Origin: Paenisporosarcina quisquiliarum_A
Lineage (GTDB): Bacteria; Bacillota; Bacilli; Bacillales_A; Planococcaceae
DNA: 64,000 nt
Assembly: GCF_043641925.1 (NCBI RefSeq)
Contig: NZ_JBHZRU010000001.1
Span: 62,001-126,000 of the forward strand
Direction of reading: 5' to 3'
How positions within the stretch are numbered: the first letter of the stretch is position 1; each line of letters opens with the position of its first letter. Both the position numbers and the translations under genes were made by a program. A model generated the notes under the pieces. It ran no database searches. It was given only the letters and a program-made list of their open reading frames with translations, and had not been told where the DNA came from. Below are positions 17,277 to 25,498 of the stretch, piece after piece.

Positions 17277-18368
17277 ATGCCGATCCTGCAAGTCAAACCT
17301 ATCAAAACATTTTTGATATTAAGTATAGTACTTACTGCTATTGGACTCAGTTTTGTATACTCAGCGGGCTCTTACTGGGGCAAAGTGCATTATGAAGATA
17401 GTATGCCTTTTTTCTGGAAACAATCCATATACGGCTTCCTAGGCATGTTTGCGGCATGGGTTTTATATAAAAACCCAATGACTTCCCAGCCAACCTTTTG
17501 GAAGGTGATGTACGCCTTAGCAGTAGTTTTATTATTTGCTGTTTATATTCCCGGTTTAGGAGTAGTGAGAAATGGTTCTCGAAGTTGGATTCAACTAGCA
17601 GGCTTTAGTATTCAACCAGCTGAATTTGTCAAAATAGCTGTTATCACTTATTTATCAACTTTATTAGCTACATCAGCACATCTTAAAATGAAATGGAAAC
17701 TATCACATCTGCTAATTTGTCTAGTTCCGGCTGGAATTATTTTAATACAACCTGACTTTGGATCGGCTTTCTTATTAATCATAGGTGCTTTTGCTTTGTT
17801 ATTTATTGCTGGTTATCCAATGAAGTTTTTTATGGTGATTGGCGTTTCTGGTATTCTCTCAATTGTTGCATTAATCATCTCGGCTCCGTATCGCTTAAAA
17901 CGAATTGAAGCCTTTATCAATCCGTGGGAAGATCCATTAGGAAGTGGATTCCAAGGCATACAATCATTACTTGCAATTGGTCCTTCAGGATTATTCGGAC
18001 ATGGATATGGACAAAGTAGGCAAAAGTTTTTATATCTCCCAGAACCTCAAAATGATTTTATTTTCTCCATCATCGTTGAGGAAATGGGGTTTATCGGAGC
18101 GGTTGTGTTAATCGGTTTGTTCTTCATGTTTCTTTACACCGGATATAGACTAGCAGTGCTCTCATCCTCGACGATGGGATCGCTTGTCATCGCAGGTTTT
18201 ATTAGCATGATGGGAAGTCAAATTTTCCTTAATATCGGGGTGGTCATTGGTTTATTTCCTGTAACTGGTGTAACCTTGCCATTCATAAGTTATGGAGGAA
18301 CATCCTTATTTTCCACATGGTTAATAGTTGGTATAATTCTTCATTTTTCAAAAGATCAAAGTAAGTAA
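17277..18368 (+). CDS. SEDS peptidoglycan glycosyltransferase, SpoVE/FtsW type
   Basis: Membrane protein of about 363 residues with ten predicted helices that polymerises lipid II together with a class B PBP. Markers are VYSAGSYW near the N-terminus, the central SWIQLAGFSIQPAEFVKI with the catalytic-region residues, PEPQNDFIFSIIVEEMG and PVTGVTLPFISYGGTS. Its place between murD and divIB is that of spoVE in B. subtilis, but FtsW would look alike. The ATG at 17277 touches its own purine-rich GAAGGG (17271-17276); a CTG at 17286 has ideal spacing to that site, so the true start may be the CTG, three codons later. Confidence 0.9.
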   Translation: MPILQVKPIKTFLILSIVLTAIGLSFVYSAGSYWGKVHYEDSMPFFWKQSIYGFLGMFAAWVLYKNPMTSQPTFWKVMYALAVVLLFAVYIPGLGVVRNGSRSWIQLAGFSIQPAEFVKIAVITYLSTLLATSAHLKMKWKLSHLLICLVPAGIILIQPDFGSAFLLIIGAFALLFIAGYPMKFFMVIGVSGILSIVALIISAPYRLKRIEAFINPWEDPLGSGFQGIQSLLAIGPSGLFGHGYGQSRQKFLYLPEPQNDFIFSIIVEEMGFIGAVVLIGLFFMFLYTGYRLAVLSSSTMGSLVIAGFISMMGSQIFLNIGVVIGLFPVTGVTLPFISYGGTSLFSTWLIVGIILHFSKDQSK

Positions 18369-18385
18369 GAAGGAGGAGGCATAAC

Positions 18386-19183
18386 GTGGAAAAAATAATC
18401 GATATTGAAGATAGAATTCCAACTTTGCGCGATCGTCGTAAAAAAAGAACGAATAGAAAATTCACGTTATTGCTTGTCCTTTTCCTTATGACATTACTTG
18501 GTCTCCTCTACTTTCAATCTCCATATAGCTTGGTTCAAAAAATTCATGTAGACGGGGCAACATTAGCTTCTAGTGAATCGTATATTAAAAAGAGTGGCAT
18601 CGAAACTGGCCAATCGATGTGGGAAATTAGGACAAGTTCTGCTGAAGAGTTAATTCAATCTAATGAATGGGTTAAATCTGTAAAAGTAAAAAGAAGTGGA
18701 CTTACTTCTGTTCATATTCAAATTGAGGAGTGGCAAAAAGCTGCTTATATGGAAACGGACGAAGATGTCCAAATGGTGTTAGGTAACGGGAAACTTTTTA
18801 AAACCAATGAAAAATTCCCACCAATTGATGCGCCATTGCTTAGTGGCTTTGAGGATGAAGCGGTTCGTTTACGCTTAGTAAAAGAGCTTGCTGATTTAGA
18901 TGCAAATATTTTTTCCATGATTTCTCAAATTGAATCTGTCCCATCTGAATCTGATCCATACCGCATTCGTTTATTTATGAACGACGGAAATGAAGTAAGA
19001 GCGATTATTCCATCTTTCGCAAAAAAAATAAATTATTACCCAGCTTTACTCGCTCAAATAGATGGAGATGAGAAAGGCGTAATTGATCTTGAAGTTGGTT
19101 CATTCTTCCAATCTTATGCAGATATGTATAATCCACAACCATTAGAAGAGGAGGCCGAAGATGAAGAAGCAACAGAAGAATAA
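18386..19183 (+). CDS. divIB: Cell division protein DivIB/FtsQ
   Basis: Bitopic divisome protein of 265 residues: a basic cytoplasmic N-terminus (RRKKRTNRK), one membrane helix (about 28-46), a POTRA domain (about 47-115, starting VQKIHVDGA) and the beta domain, ending in an acidic tail (EEEAEDEEATEE). It regulates FtsL/DivIC stability and septal synthesis. Start GTG 18386 follows AGGAGGAGG. murG and murB, which precede divIB in B. subtilis, are absent. The end overlaps the next gene by 23 bases. Confidence 0.93.
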   Translation: MEKIIDIEDRIPTLRDRRKKRTNRKFTLLLVLFLMTLLGLLYFQSPYSLVQKIHVDGATLASSESYIKKSGIETGQSMWEIRTSSAEELIQSNEWVKSVKVKRSGLTSVHIQIEEWQKAAYMETDEDVQMVLGNGKLFKTNEKFPPIDAPLLSGFEDEAVRLRLVKELADLDANIFSMISQIESVPSESDPYRIRLFMNDGNEVRAIIPSFAKKINYYPALLAQIDGDEKGVIDLEVGSFFQSYADMYNPQPLEEEAEDEEATEE

Positions 19184-19877
19184 CAATCGAAGCATTATCA
19201 ATAAACGTATTATTTTTTCCATTGTTTGTTTAGTGCTTGGGTTTATTCTCTCCTATTCGTATAGTTTATCGAGTGCTAAAAAATCCACGGGAATGACCAG
19301 TGGTACAGGTTATTTTGAACAAGAAGAACGCTATCGTGAAGATTTGATTCAACAAAAAGAGCGGAATAAAGAATTAGCAAATGAATTAGTCGCCCGACAA
19401 AAAGAGGTTAGAAAAATTGAACAAGCTTTAGTTGGTAGTGAAGAAAGGTACGATAGTTTAATACAAGAAGCTGAAGACCTTCGATTACTTTTAGGGGTTA
19501 TTCCCTCAACTGGGGAAGGTGTGAAGGTTCAATTGCAGGATGCAGAGTACGATCCTGTTTCTGAAAACCCAAATGACTATATTGTTCACGAAAGCCATGT
19601 GTTTAAAGTGCTGAATGAACTTAAGATTTCTGGTGCAGAAGCGATTTCGATTAATGGCCAACGCTTACATGCGAATTCGTATATTAGATGTAATGGTCCC
19701 GTGATTACAATTGACGGAAAACAATTTCCAGCTCCGTTTGTAATTGAGGCGATAGGAGACACTGAAGTTCTCATTCCTTCATTAGAGTTAAGTGGTGGTG
19801 TCTTAGATCAATTACTTAATGACAATATTATTGTGACAATAGAAGCAAATAAGAAGATGACGATGCCTGCACTTTAA
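19161..19877 (+). CDS. DUF881 family protein (YlxW-like)
   Basis: Protein of 238 residues with a basic N-terminus, one membrane helix (about 15-35), a charged coiled coil (about 50-110) and the DUF881 domain (about 115-235) with LLGVIPSTGEGVKVQL and the ISINGQRL segment. Two adjacent DUF881 genes (ylxW, ylxX) lie between divIB and sbp in B. subtilis too. The fold suggests an extracytoplasmic scaffold; the function is unknown. ATG 19161 follows GAGGAGG inside divIB, so the two are probably coupled. Confidence 0.85.
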   Translation: MKKQQKNNNRSIINKRIIFSIVCLVLGFILSYSYSLSSAKKSTGMTSGTGYFEQEERYREDLIQQKERNKELANELVARQKEVRKIEQALVGSEERYDSLIQEAEDLRLLLGVIPSTGEGVKVQLQDAEYDPVSENPNDYIVHESHVFKVLNELKISGAEAISINGQRLHANSYIRCNGPVITIDGKQFPAPFVIEAIGDTEVLIPSLELSGGVLDQLLNDNIIVTIEANKKMTMPAL

Positions 19878-19892
19878 TTACTGGCATAGTCC

Positions 19893-19982
19893 TGCGGTGT
19901 TACCGAGGAATCAATGAAGTGTTGAATTTAACACAGGCATTAGCCTGGATGTAGATCGCAGCACGTTACCTGAAAGTAACAC
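19893..19982 (+). other. Folded spacer inside the dcw operon
   Basis: Between the two DUF881 genes, 142 bases separate genes that otherwise overlap. Nested complementary segments are visible: GGTGTTAC (about 19897) with GTAACACC (ending about 19982), GTGTT...AACAC inside, and a tight CAGGC-ATTA-GCCTG hairpin. No T-run follows and no open frame of note exists. It may be a structured RNA element, a processing site or a decayed insertion; it does not match a riboswitch family I know. Confidence 0.3.
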
Positions 19983-20019
19983 CATGTCAAATCGAATTGT
20001 TGAGAAAGGAGCGGTCAAG

Positions 20020-20739
20020 ATGAAACAAGGCGTTTATATGCGATTTACTTTTATATTATTATTAGTCGGTTTCATGATTGCCGTTCAATATAATACAGTT
20101 CAACAACCAGAACAACGGGATACTCGAGATATTTGGGAAATTCGTCAAGAATTATCTAAAGAGAAAAAACTTCACTCTGAATTGTTGTCCAATATCCGCT
20201 CCGAGGATGAAACCATCATGAAATACGAAAACCTTCAAAGTGAAAGTCCAGCACAAGCTTTAAATGACACTTTAGAAAACTTAAGAGCTCAAGCGGGATT
20301 AACTGAAGTGTCGGGACCGGGTTTAGTGTTGAAAATAGAACCATCGTTGGAAGGACAAGTCTTTGGAGAAACCGTTACATCTATTTCACCAGATTTACTT
20401 GATCGGTTAATTAATGAAATTAATCGGTTCAACGGTCATTATATCGATGTGGATGGAAAAAGAATTATTACGACAACACCTATTCGAGATGTAAATGGGC
20501 AAACAACAGTTAATGGTTTGAACGTCCGAACACCTCCATTTAATATTCGCGTAGGAACAGATACATTAGAAGAAGCGGAATTGCTTTATAGCTATCTCCA
20601 AACATCTATGATTGCGGATGATTTCTTCATTGATAATTTAACCTTAACTATTGAAGAACCAATTTCTGATTTAACGATTCCAGCATACAATCAAAAAATT
20701 AAACTTAATTATTTATCAGAAGCAACGGAGAGTGATTAA
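20020..20739 (+). CDS. DUF881 family protein, second copy (YlxX-like)
   Basis: Paralogue of the preceding gene, 239 residues: one membrane helix (about 6-24), coiled coil (about 40-95) and DUF881 domain with LTEVSGPGLVLKIE, and GHYIDVDGKRI in place of the ISINGQRL segment. The start is ATG 20020, which follows AAAGGAG at 20005-20011; the frame open from 19984 has a poor site and reaches into the folded spacer. Function unknown; its persistent linkage to sbp, ftsA and ftsZ suggests a role at the septum or cell surface. Confidence 0.85.
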   Translation: MKQGVYMRFTFILLLVGFMIAVQYNTVQQPEQRDTRDIWEIRQELSKEKKLHSELLSNIRSEDETIMKYENLQSESPAQALNDTLENLRAQAGLTEVSGPGLVLKIEPSLEGQVFGETVTSISPDLLDRLINEINRFNGHYIDVDGKRIITTTPIRDVNGQTTVNGLNVRTPPFNIRVGTDTLEEAELLYSYLQTSMIADDFFIDNLTLTIEEPISDLTIPAYNQKIKLNYLSEATESD

Positions 20740-20741
20740 AA

Positions 20742-21098
20742 ATGTGGTTGCCCTTACTTGGATTGATCTTAGGAATTTCACTTGGTTTGCTTACAGATAT
20801 TCATATTCCAACGGTATACGAAAATTATTTATCGATAGCGGTTCTTGCTGCACTCGATACGTTATTCGGTGGAATACGAGCTCAACTTCAACAGGTATAT
20901 GATGACAAAGTATTCGTTTCTGGTTTTTTCTTTAACATTGCATTAGCAGCTGGTTTAGCATTTCTAGGAGTACATTTAGGAATAGACTTGTATTTAGCAG
21001 CAATTTTCGCTTTTGGCGTACGTCTTTTCCAAAACATTGCAGTTATCCGGAGAATATTATTAACAAAGTGGGCAGAAAGAAAAGGGCAAGTTGAGTAA
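20742..21098 (+). CDS. sbp: Small basic protein Sbp (DUF1290)
   Basis: Membrane protein of 118 residues with three or four helices and a basic C-terminus (RRILLTKWAERKGQ). The segment LDTLFGGIRAQLQ is the family hallmark. It lies immediately upstream of ftsA as in B. subtilis, two bases after the DUF881 gene. Its exact function is not established. Confidence 0.9.
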   Translation: MWLPLLGLILGISLGLLTDIHIPTVYENYLSIAVLAALDTLFGGIRAQLQQVYDDKVFVSGFFFNIALAAGLAFLGVHLGIDLYLAAIFAFGVRLFQNIAVIRRILLTKWAERKGQVE

Positions 21099-21144
21099 AA
21101 ACAGTAGAATAGAAGGAAAATTTACAACTTTTAGCGATTTTACT

Positions 21145-21173
21145 TAGACAAGCATGTCATAATGCAATAGAAT
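21145..21173 (+). promoter_or_regulatory. Sigma-A promoter of ftsA-ftsZ
   Basis: TAGACA at 21145-21150 and TAGAAT at 21168-21173 with a 17-base spacer, each 5 of 6 to consensus. The ftsA start is 36 bases further on. B. subtilis also has dedicated promoters just upstream of ftsA. Confidence 0.6.
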
Positions 21174-21208
21174 GAGGAGTAAAGAGTTGTTGAAGGAGGT
21201 GCCACGGT

Positions 21209-22498
21209 TTGAATCAAACAGAATTATATGTTTCTTTAGATATAGGTTCATCGTCTATTAAAGTACTTATTGGTGAAATGACAAATGGTTCCCTTAATGT
21301 TATCGGTGTAGGGAATGTAAAATCAAATGGAATACGTAAAGGTGCTATTGTTGATATAGATGCAACCGTGCAATCTATTAAAAAAGCAATTGATCAAGCT
21401 GAAAGAATGATAGGAATGTCTATTAACGAAGTGGTTTTAGGAATTCCTGCTAATCAAGCGATGTTACAGCATGTTAAGGGCGTCGTCGCAGTTAACAGTG
21501 AAAATCGTGAAATCACCGATGACGATTTAGATCGTGTCATGGAATCTGCACAAGTAATGTCGATTCCACCGGAAAGAGAATTAGTAAATTTAGTACCTAA
21601 ACAATTTGTAGTAGATCACTTAGATGAGATAAAAGATCCGCGTGGAATGATTGGTATTCGTTTAGAAATGGATGGTACCATGATGACGACATCTAAGACA
21701 ATTTTACATAATGTCTTGCGATGCGTAGAACGAGCTGGATTAAATATTCGTGAAATCTACTTACAACCACTTGCTTCTGGATATTTTGCTTTGTCTGATG
21801 ATGAAAAAAATCATGGGACAGCCTTTATTGATATCGGTGGCGGTTCAACAACCATTTCTATATTCCAAGATGGTCAATTGTCGCATACCTCTGTTTTACC
21901 TGTAGGTGGAGATCATATAACAAAAGATTTATCGATTGTTTTAAAGACTCCTACTGAACAAGCAGAAAAAATTAAACATCAATATGGACATGCCTTTTAT
22001 GATGATGCATCAGATGATGAGTTGTTCGAAGTTCCTGTGATTGGAGCAGACACGAAAGAACAATATAGTCAACGGTACATATCTGAAATTATCGGTGTAC
22101 GATTAGAAGAACTTTTCGAAATGATTTTAGAAGAGTTTTACCGTATGGGTCTTCAAGACCTTCCTGGTGGAGTCGTTATATCCGGTGGTGTTGGGAAATT
22201 AGAAGGGCTCTCACAGTTAGCACGACATATATTACAAACTCGTGTACGCTTGTATACGCCAGAATATATTGGAGTGCGTGAGCCACAATACGCGACCGCA
22301 GTAGGCTTAATACGTTACGCTTACATGGAAGATATGTTTTTTGGTCGCTTAGGCGGGAGTAGTGCACTCATTCAATCACGTAAACCTGAACAGAGTCCTA
22401 CAACATCAAAAAAACAAAAACAAGTACAAGTTCAACATGAGAACAAAGAAGGCGTTATGGGGAAAGCACGAAAGTTCCTCGACAAATTCTTTGAATAA
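21209..22498 (+). CDS. ftsA: Cell division protein FtsA
   Basis: Actin-like protein of 429 residues that tethers FtsZ to the membrane. It has the phosphate-1 motif SLDIGSSSIKVLIGE at the start, a 1C subdomain, a second phosphate loop FIDIGGGSTTI near residue 210, and VVISGGVGKLEG. A linker rich in Gln/Lys leads to the C-terminal amphipathic membrane helix (GKARKFLDKFFE). The start is TTG 21209, seven bases after AAGGAGGTG. Confidence 0.97.
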   Translation: MNQTELYVSLDIGSSSIKVLIGEMTNGSLNVIGVGNVKSNGIRKGAIVDIDATVQSIKKAIDQAERMIGMSINEVVLGIPANQAMLQHVKGVVAVNSENREITDDDLDRVMESAQVMSIPPERELVNLVPKQFVVDHLDEIKDPRGMIGIRLEMDGTMMTTSKTILHNVLRCVERAGLNIREIYLQPLASGYFALSDDEKNHGTAFIDIGGGSTTISIFQDGQLSHTSVLPVGGDHITKDLSIVLKTPTEQAEKIKHQYGHAFYDDASDDELFEVPVIGADTKEQYSQRYISEIIGVRLEELFEMILEEFYRMGLQDLPGGVVISGGVGKLEGLSQLARHILQTRVRLYTPEYIGVREPQYATAVGLIRYAYMEDMFFGRLGGSSALIQSRKPEQSPTTSKKQKQVQVQHENKEGVMGKARKFLDKFFE

Positions 22499-22539
22499 AA
22501 ACTGGTAATAGACTAAGAGCAACTTAAGGAGGAAATGCG

Positions 22540-23706
22540 ATGTTGGAATTTGACACAAGCGTAGATCAACTTGCAGTCATCAAGGTCATTGGTGTAGGTG
22601 GCGGCGGAAACAATGCTGTAAACCGAATGATTGAACATGGCGTACAAGGTGTAGAATTTATAGCAGTAAACACAGATGCACAAGCTTTAAATCTTTCAAA
22701 AGCAGAAATCAGACTTCAAATTGGAGCGAAGCTTACTAGAGGACTAGGAGCAGGAGCGAATCCAGAAGTTGGTAAAAAAGCTGCTGAAGAAAGCAGAGAA
22801 CAAATTGAAGAAGCACTACGTGGAGCAGATATGGTATTTGTAACTGCTGGTATGGGTGGAGGAACAGGTACTGGAGCGGCTCCAGTAATCGCTCAAATTG
22901 CACGTGAAATAGGCGCACTTACTGTTGGTGTAGTTACTCGTCCATTTACATTTGAAGGACGTAAACGTTCAACACAAGCAATTGGTGGTATTGGACAGAT
23001 GAAAGAAGCTGTTGATACATTAATCGTCATTCCTAACGATCGCTTACTTGAAATCGTTGATAAAAACACGCCAATGTTAGAAGCATTCCGTGAAGCGGAT
23101 AATGTGTTACGACAAGGTGTTCAAGGTATCTCTGATTTAATCGCTGTCCCAGGTTTAATTAACTTAGACTTTGCAGATGTGAAGACAATTATGTCTAACA
23201 AAGGTTCAGCATTAATGGGTATCGGTATTTCTTCAGGTGAAAACCGTGCTGCAGAAGCTGCAAAAAAAGCAATTTCAAGTCCACTTCTTGAAACATCTAT
23301 TGATGGTGCTAAAGGGGTCTTAATGAATATTACAGGTGGTTCTAACTTAAGCTTATTCGAAGTTCAGGAAGCTGCCGATATCGTTGCTTCAGCATCTGAT
23401 GAAGATGTAAATATGATTTTCGGTTCTGTTATTAATGATAATCTTAAGGATGAAATTATCGTAACAGTTATTGCTACTGGTTTTAATGAAGAGCCTTTAT
23501 CTACTCGTACTACGAGATCTGGTGGATTTGGTGCTGGTAGACAACAGCAACAACCAACTCAACCACAAGCTCCTATTCGTGAAACACGTAGAGAAGAAGT
23601 ACCAAGCTATCAACAAGAACCTGTAAGAAATCAACAACAGTCTAATCAACAAGAAGATACTTTAGATATTCCAACGTTTTTACGTAACCGTCAAAAACGT
23701 CAATAG
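22540..23706 (+). CDS. ftsZ: Cell division protein FtsZ
   Basis: Tubulin-like GTPase of 388 residues that forms the division ring. The GTP motif GGGTGTG is at 106-112, the synergy loop residues (NLDFADV) near 208, a Gln-rich variable linker spans about 325-370, and the conserved C-terminal peptide DTLDIPTFLRNRQKRQ binds FtsA, SepF and other partners, the last two encoded in this window. Start ATG 22540 after AAGGAGG. Confidence 0.98.
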   Translation: MLEFDTSVDQLAVIKVIGVGGGGNNAVNRMIEHGVQGVEFIAVNTDAQALNLSKAEIRLQIGAKLTRGLGAGANPEVGKKAAEESREQIEEALRGADMVFVTAGMGGGTGTGAAPVIAQIAREIGALTVGVVTRPFTFEGRKRSTQAIGGIGQMKEAVDTLIVIPNDRLLEIVDKNTPMLEAFREADNVLRQGVQGISDLIAVPGLINLDFADVKTIMSNKGSALMGIGISSGENRAAEAAKKAISSPLLETSIDGAKGVLMNITGGSNLSLFEVQEAADIVASASDEDVNMIFGSVINDNLKDEIIVTVIATGFNEEPLSTRTTRSGGFGAGRQQQQPTQPQAPIRETRREEVPSYQQEPVRNQQQSNQQEDTLDIPTFLRNRQKRQ

Positions 23707-23714
23707 ATATAAAT

Positions 23715-23762
23715 AAAAGCCTCATCTTTCTCAACAGTCGTTGAAAAAGATGGGGCTTTTTG
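23715..23762 (+). terminator. Terminator after ftsZ
   Basis: AAAAGCCTCATCTTT and CTCAAC pair with GTTGA, AAAGATG and GGGCTTTT; T-run at the end. It closes the dcw cluster. Confidence 0.85.
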
Positions 23763-23818
23763 TCGTGCGATTTTTTATTATCTCTGTCAAAAGCTGACAA
23801 AGTTTGAACAGTTATCAT
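23761..23818 (+). promoter_or_regulatory. spoIIG promoter with tandem Spo0A boxes
   Basis: TGTCAAA (23785-23791) and TGACAAA (23795-23801) are two 0A-box-like heptamers (6 of 7 to TGNCGAA) exactly 10 bases apart; a weaker TGTCGTG is at 23761. The first box overlaps a -35-like TGTCAA, and TATCAT at 23813-23818 follows after 22 bases. B. subtilis spoIIG is known for a sigma-A promoter with an unusual 22-base spacer and tandem 0A boxes covering its -35. The match in architecture supports Spo0A control of spoIIGA-sigE. Confidence 0.6.
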
Positions 23819-23845
23819 GCTAAAGTTTTTGTAGGAGGTGAGAAA

Positions 23846-24706
23846 ATGTATGCTGAAGTAATGATTACGTTAAACGCACTGATTAATTACTGCCTACTCT
23901 CATTTACAAACAAAATGGGTACTTTTCAACAAACTAAGGTACGATTATGGATTAGTGCGTTTGTAGGTGGCTTTTTAATTGTCTTATTCGGTGGAAGTCT
24001 ACTATCAATTATTGGGACCTTTATTTGTATGATCTTGATGGCTTTTGGCTTTAATCGCTCTAATTGGCTATTAGCTGCATCAAATTGTATCATAGCAGCT
24101 TTGTTTGCAGGGGGGTTATTAACGGTTATACAACCATGGTTGAAACTAGTTAATTCGTATATTGTATTCGCTATCCTGATCGTTGCTTTACTTGGAAGTC
24201 TATCAGGCGTCTATAAAAATTGGTTTAGAATTAACCTTAAAGGTGTTAAAGAAATGTATCGTAGCAAAGTGAAATTAATGATTTTTGGACATGAAATTGT
24301 CTTAGAAAGTTATACAGATACCGGAAATCAATGTATGGAGAGTCTTTCAGGTAAACCTGTGCATTTTGTATCATCTAAAAAACTCGAGTCAGTAATTCCA
24401 CCAAAACTATGGGCGTTTTTAAATGACTTTGATGGAAGTAACCCTTCTCAAATCTCAGAAGTTCCAAAAGAGTTTCAGCAGGATGTTAGATTGATTCGTT
24501 TAGCCACTGTTCAAAGTGAAAATACCTGGGCAGTTGGAATTAAAATGGATAACATACGAATGATTCAAGAAACAGAATGTGCTTTGCCACCTTGTTATCT
24601 TGTCCTTACGAAAAACAGCCATCATTTTCCACGTCAAACGGAAGCGATATTACATGCGTCAACATTATTTGTTCAACAGTCGAGAGGAGTAATGCTATGT
24701 TCATGA
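23846..24706 (+). CDS. spoIIGA: Sporulation sigma-E factor-processing peptidase SpoIIGA
   Basis: Aspartic protease of 286 residues that sits in the septal membrane and cleaves pro-sigma-E when signalled by SpoIIR from the forespore. Five hydrophobic helices fill residues 1-125; the cytoplasmic domain carries the catalytic DTGN at 158-161. ATG 23846 follows TAGGAGGTG; the longer frame from 23804 is unsupported. It overlaps sigE, its substrate gene, by ten bases. Confidence 0.95.
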   Translation: MYAEVMITLNALINYCLLSFTNKMGTFQQTKVRLWISAFVGGFLIVLFGGSLLSIIGTFICMILMAFGFNRSNWLLAASNCIIAALFAGGLLTVIQPWLKLVNSYIVFAILIVALLGSLSGVYKNWFRINLKGVKEMYRSKVKLMIFGHEIVLESYTDTGNQCMESLSGKPVHFVSSKKLESVIPPKLWAFLNDFDGSNPSQISEVPKEFQQDVRLIRLATVQSENTWAVGIKMDNIRMIQETECALPPCYLVLTKNSHHFPRQTEAILHASTLFVQQSRGVMLCS

Positions 24707-25404
24707 AATTGTGGAATCGAATCGTTCAATTTTGGCTTTCTTGGCGAGCAAAAGGGACCTTTTATATTGGAGGTAGCGAATCTCTTCCGGTGCCGATGAA
24801 TCGCGAAGAAGAGGCTCAAACAATTGAGGACTTTATGAATGGCAGTTTAACCGCACGCGACAAATTAATTGAACGAAATTTAAGATTGGTTGTATATATT
24901 GCAAGACGATTTGAAAATACAGGTACGAATATCGAAGATTTAATCAGTATAGGTTCGATTGGTCTGATCAAAGCAATTGAAACATTCAATGTGGAAAAAA
25001 AGATTAAACTTGCCACTTATGCTTCAAGATGTATTGAAAATGAAATTCTCATGCATTTAAGAAAAACGAGCAAACTAAAATCAGAGGTTTCTTTTGATGA
25101 ACCATTAAATTCAGATGCAGATGGAAATGAACTATTGCTTTCTGATATTTTAGGAACGGATGAACATATTATTTCAGAAGATGTTGAGAAAAAAATTGAA
25201 AGACAGTTCATGTTTTCAGCCATTGATCTGTTAGATAAACGGGAAAAATACATTATGGAATGTCGTTTTGGTTTAAATGGCAAGGAAGAAATGACTCAAA
25301 AAGAAGTTGCCGACTTACTAGGTATATCGCAATCATATATTTCCCGATTAGAGAAAAAGATTATTCACGATTTAAGAGAAGAGTTAAATCAGCCGACAGC
25401 ATAA
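24697..25404 (+). CDS. sigE: RNA polymerase sporulation sigma factor SigE (pro-form)
   Basis: Mother-cell sigma factor of 235 residues. After an amphipathic pro-sequence (MFMKLWNRIVQFWLSWRAKGT) comes FYIGGSESLP, equivalent to YYIGGSEALP of B. subtilis where cleavage occurs, so the pro-peptide here is about 21 residues instead of 27. Region 2 (RNLRLVVYIARRFENTG, ATYASRCIENEILMHLR) and the region 4 helix-turn-helix (TQKEVADLLGISQSYISRLEK) are intact. ATG 24697 follows GAGAGGAG; the upstream-extended frame reads through spoIIGA. Confidence 0.97.
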   Translation: MFMKLWNRIVQFWLSWRAKGTFYIGGSESLPVPMNREEEAQTIEDFMNGSLTARDKLIERNLRLVVYIARRFENTGTNIEDLISIGSIGLIKAIETFNVEKKIKLATYASRCIENEILMHLRKTSKLKSEVSFDEPLNSDADGNELLLSDILGTDEHIISEDVEKKIERQFMFSAIDLLDKREKYIMECRFGLNGKEEMTQKEVADLLGISQSYISRLEKKIIHDLREELNQPTA

Positions 25405-25431
25405 TGGTTGAAATTGGAGAAAGGTCTGCAC

Positions 25432-25491
25432 GCATATAATCGACCGAGCCGGACAAACTGTTATTAATCTCAGTGTTAAACAGTTCGGAGG
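25432..25491 (+). promoter_or_regulatory. Candidate forespore promoter and RBS-masking hairpin before sigG
   Basis: GCATA (25432-25436), 17 bases and CAAACTG (25454-25460) loosely fit the sigma-F/sigma-G pattern. AACTGTT (25456-25462) pairs with AACAGTT (25479-25485), and CCG (25449-25451) can extend the stem onto CGG of the ribosome site CGGAGG. A transcript started from this promoter would lack the left arm, while read-through from sigE would contain the whole hairpin. A comparable arrangement is known for B. subtilis spoIIIG. Confidence 0.45.
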
Positions 25492-25498
25492 AAAAGTG

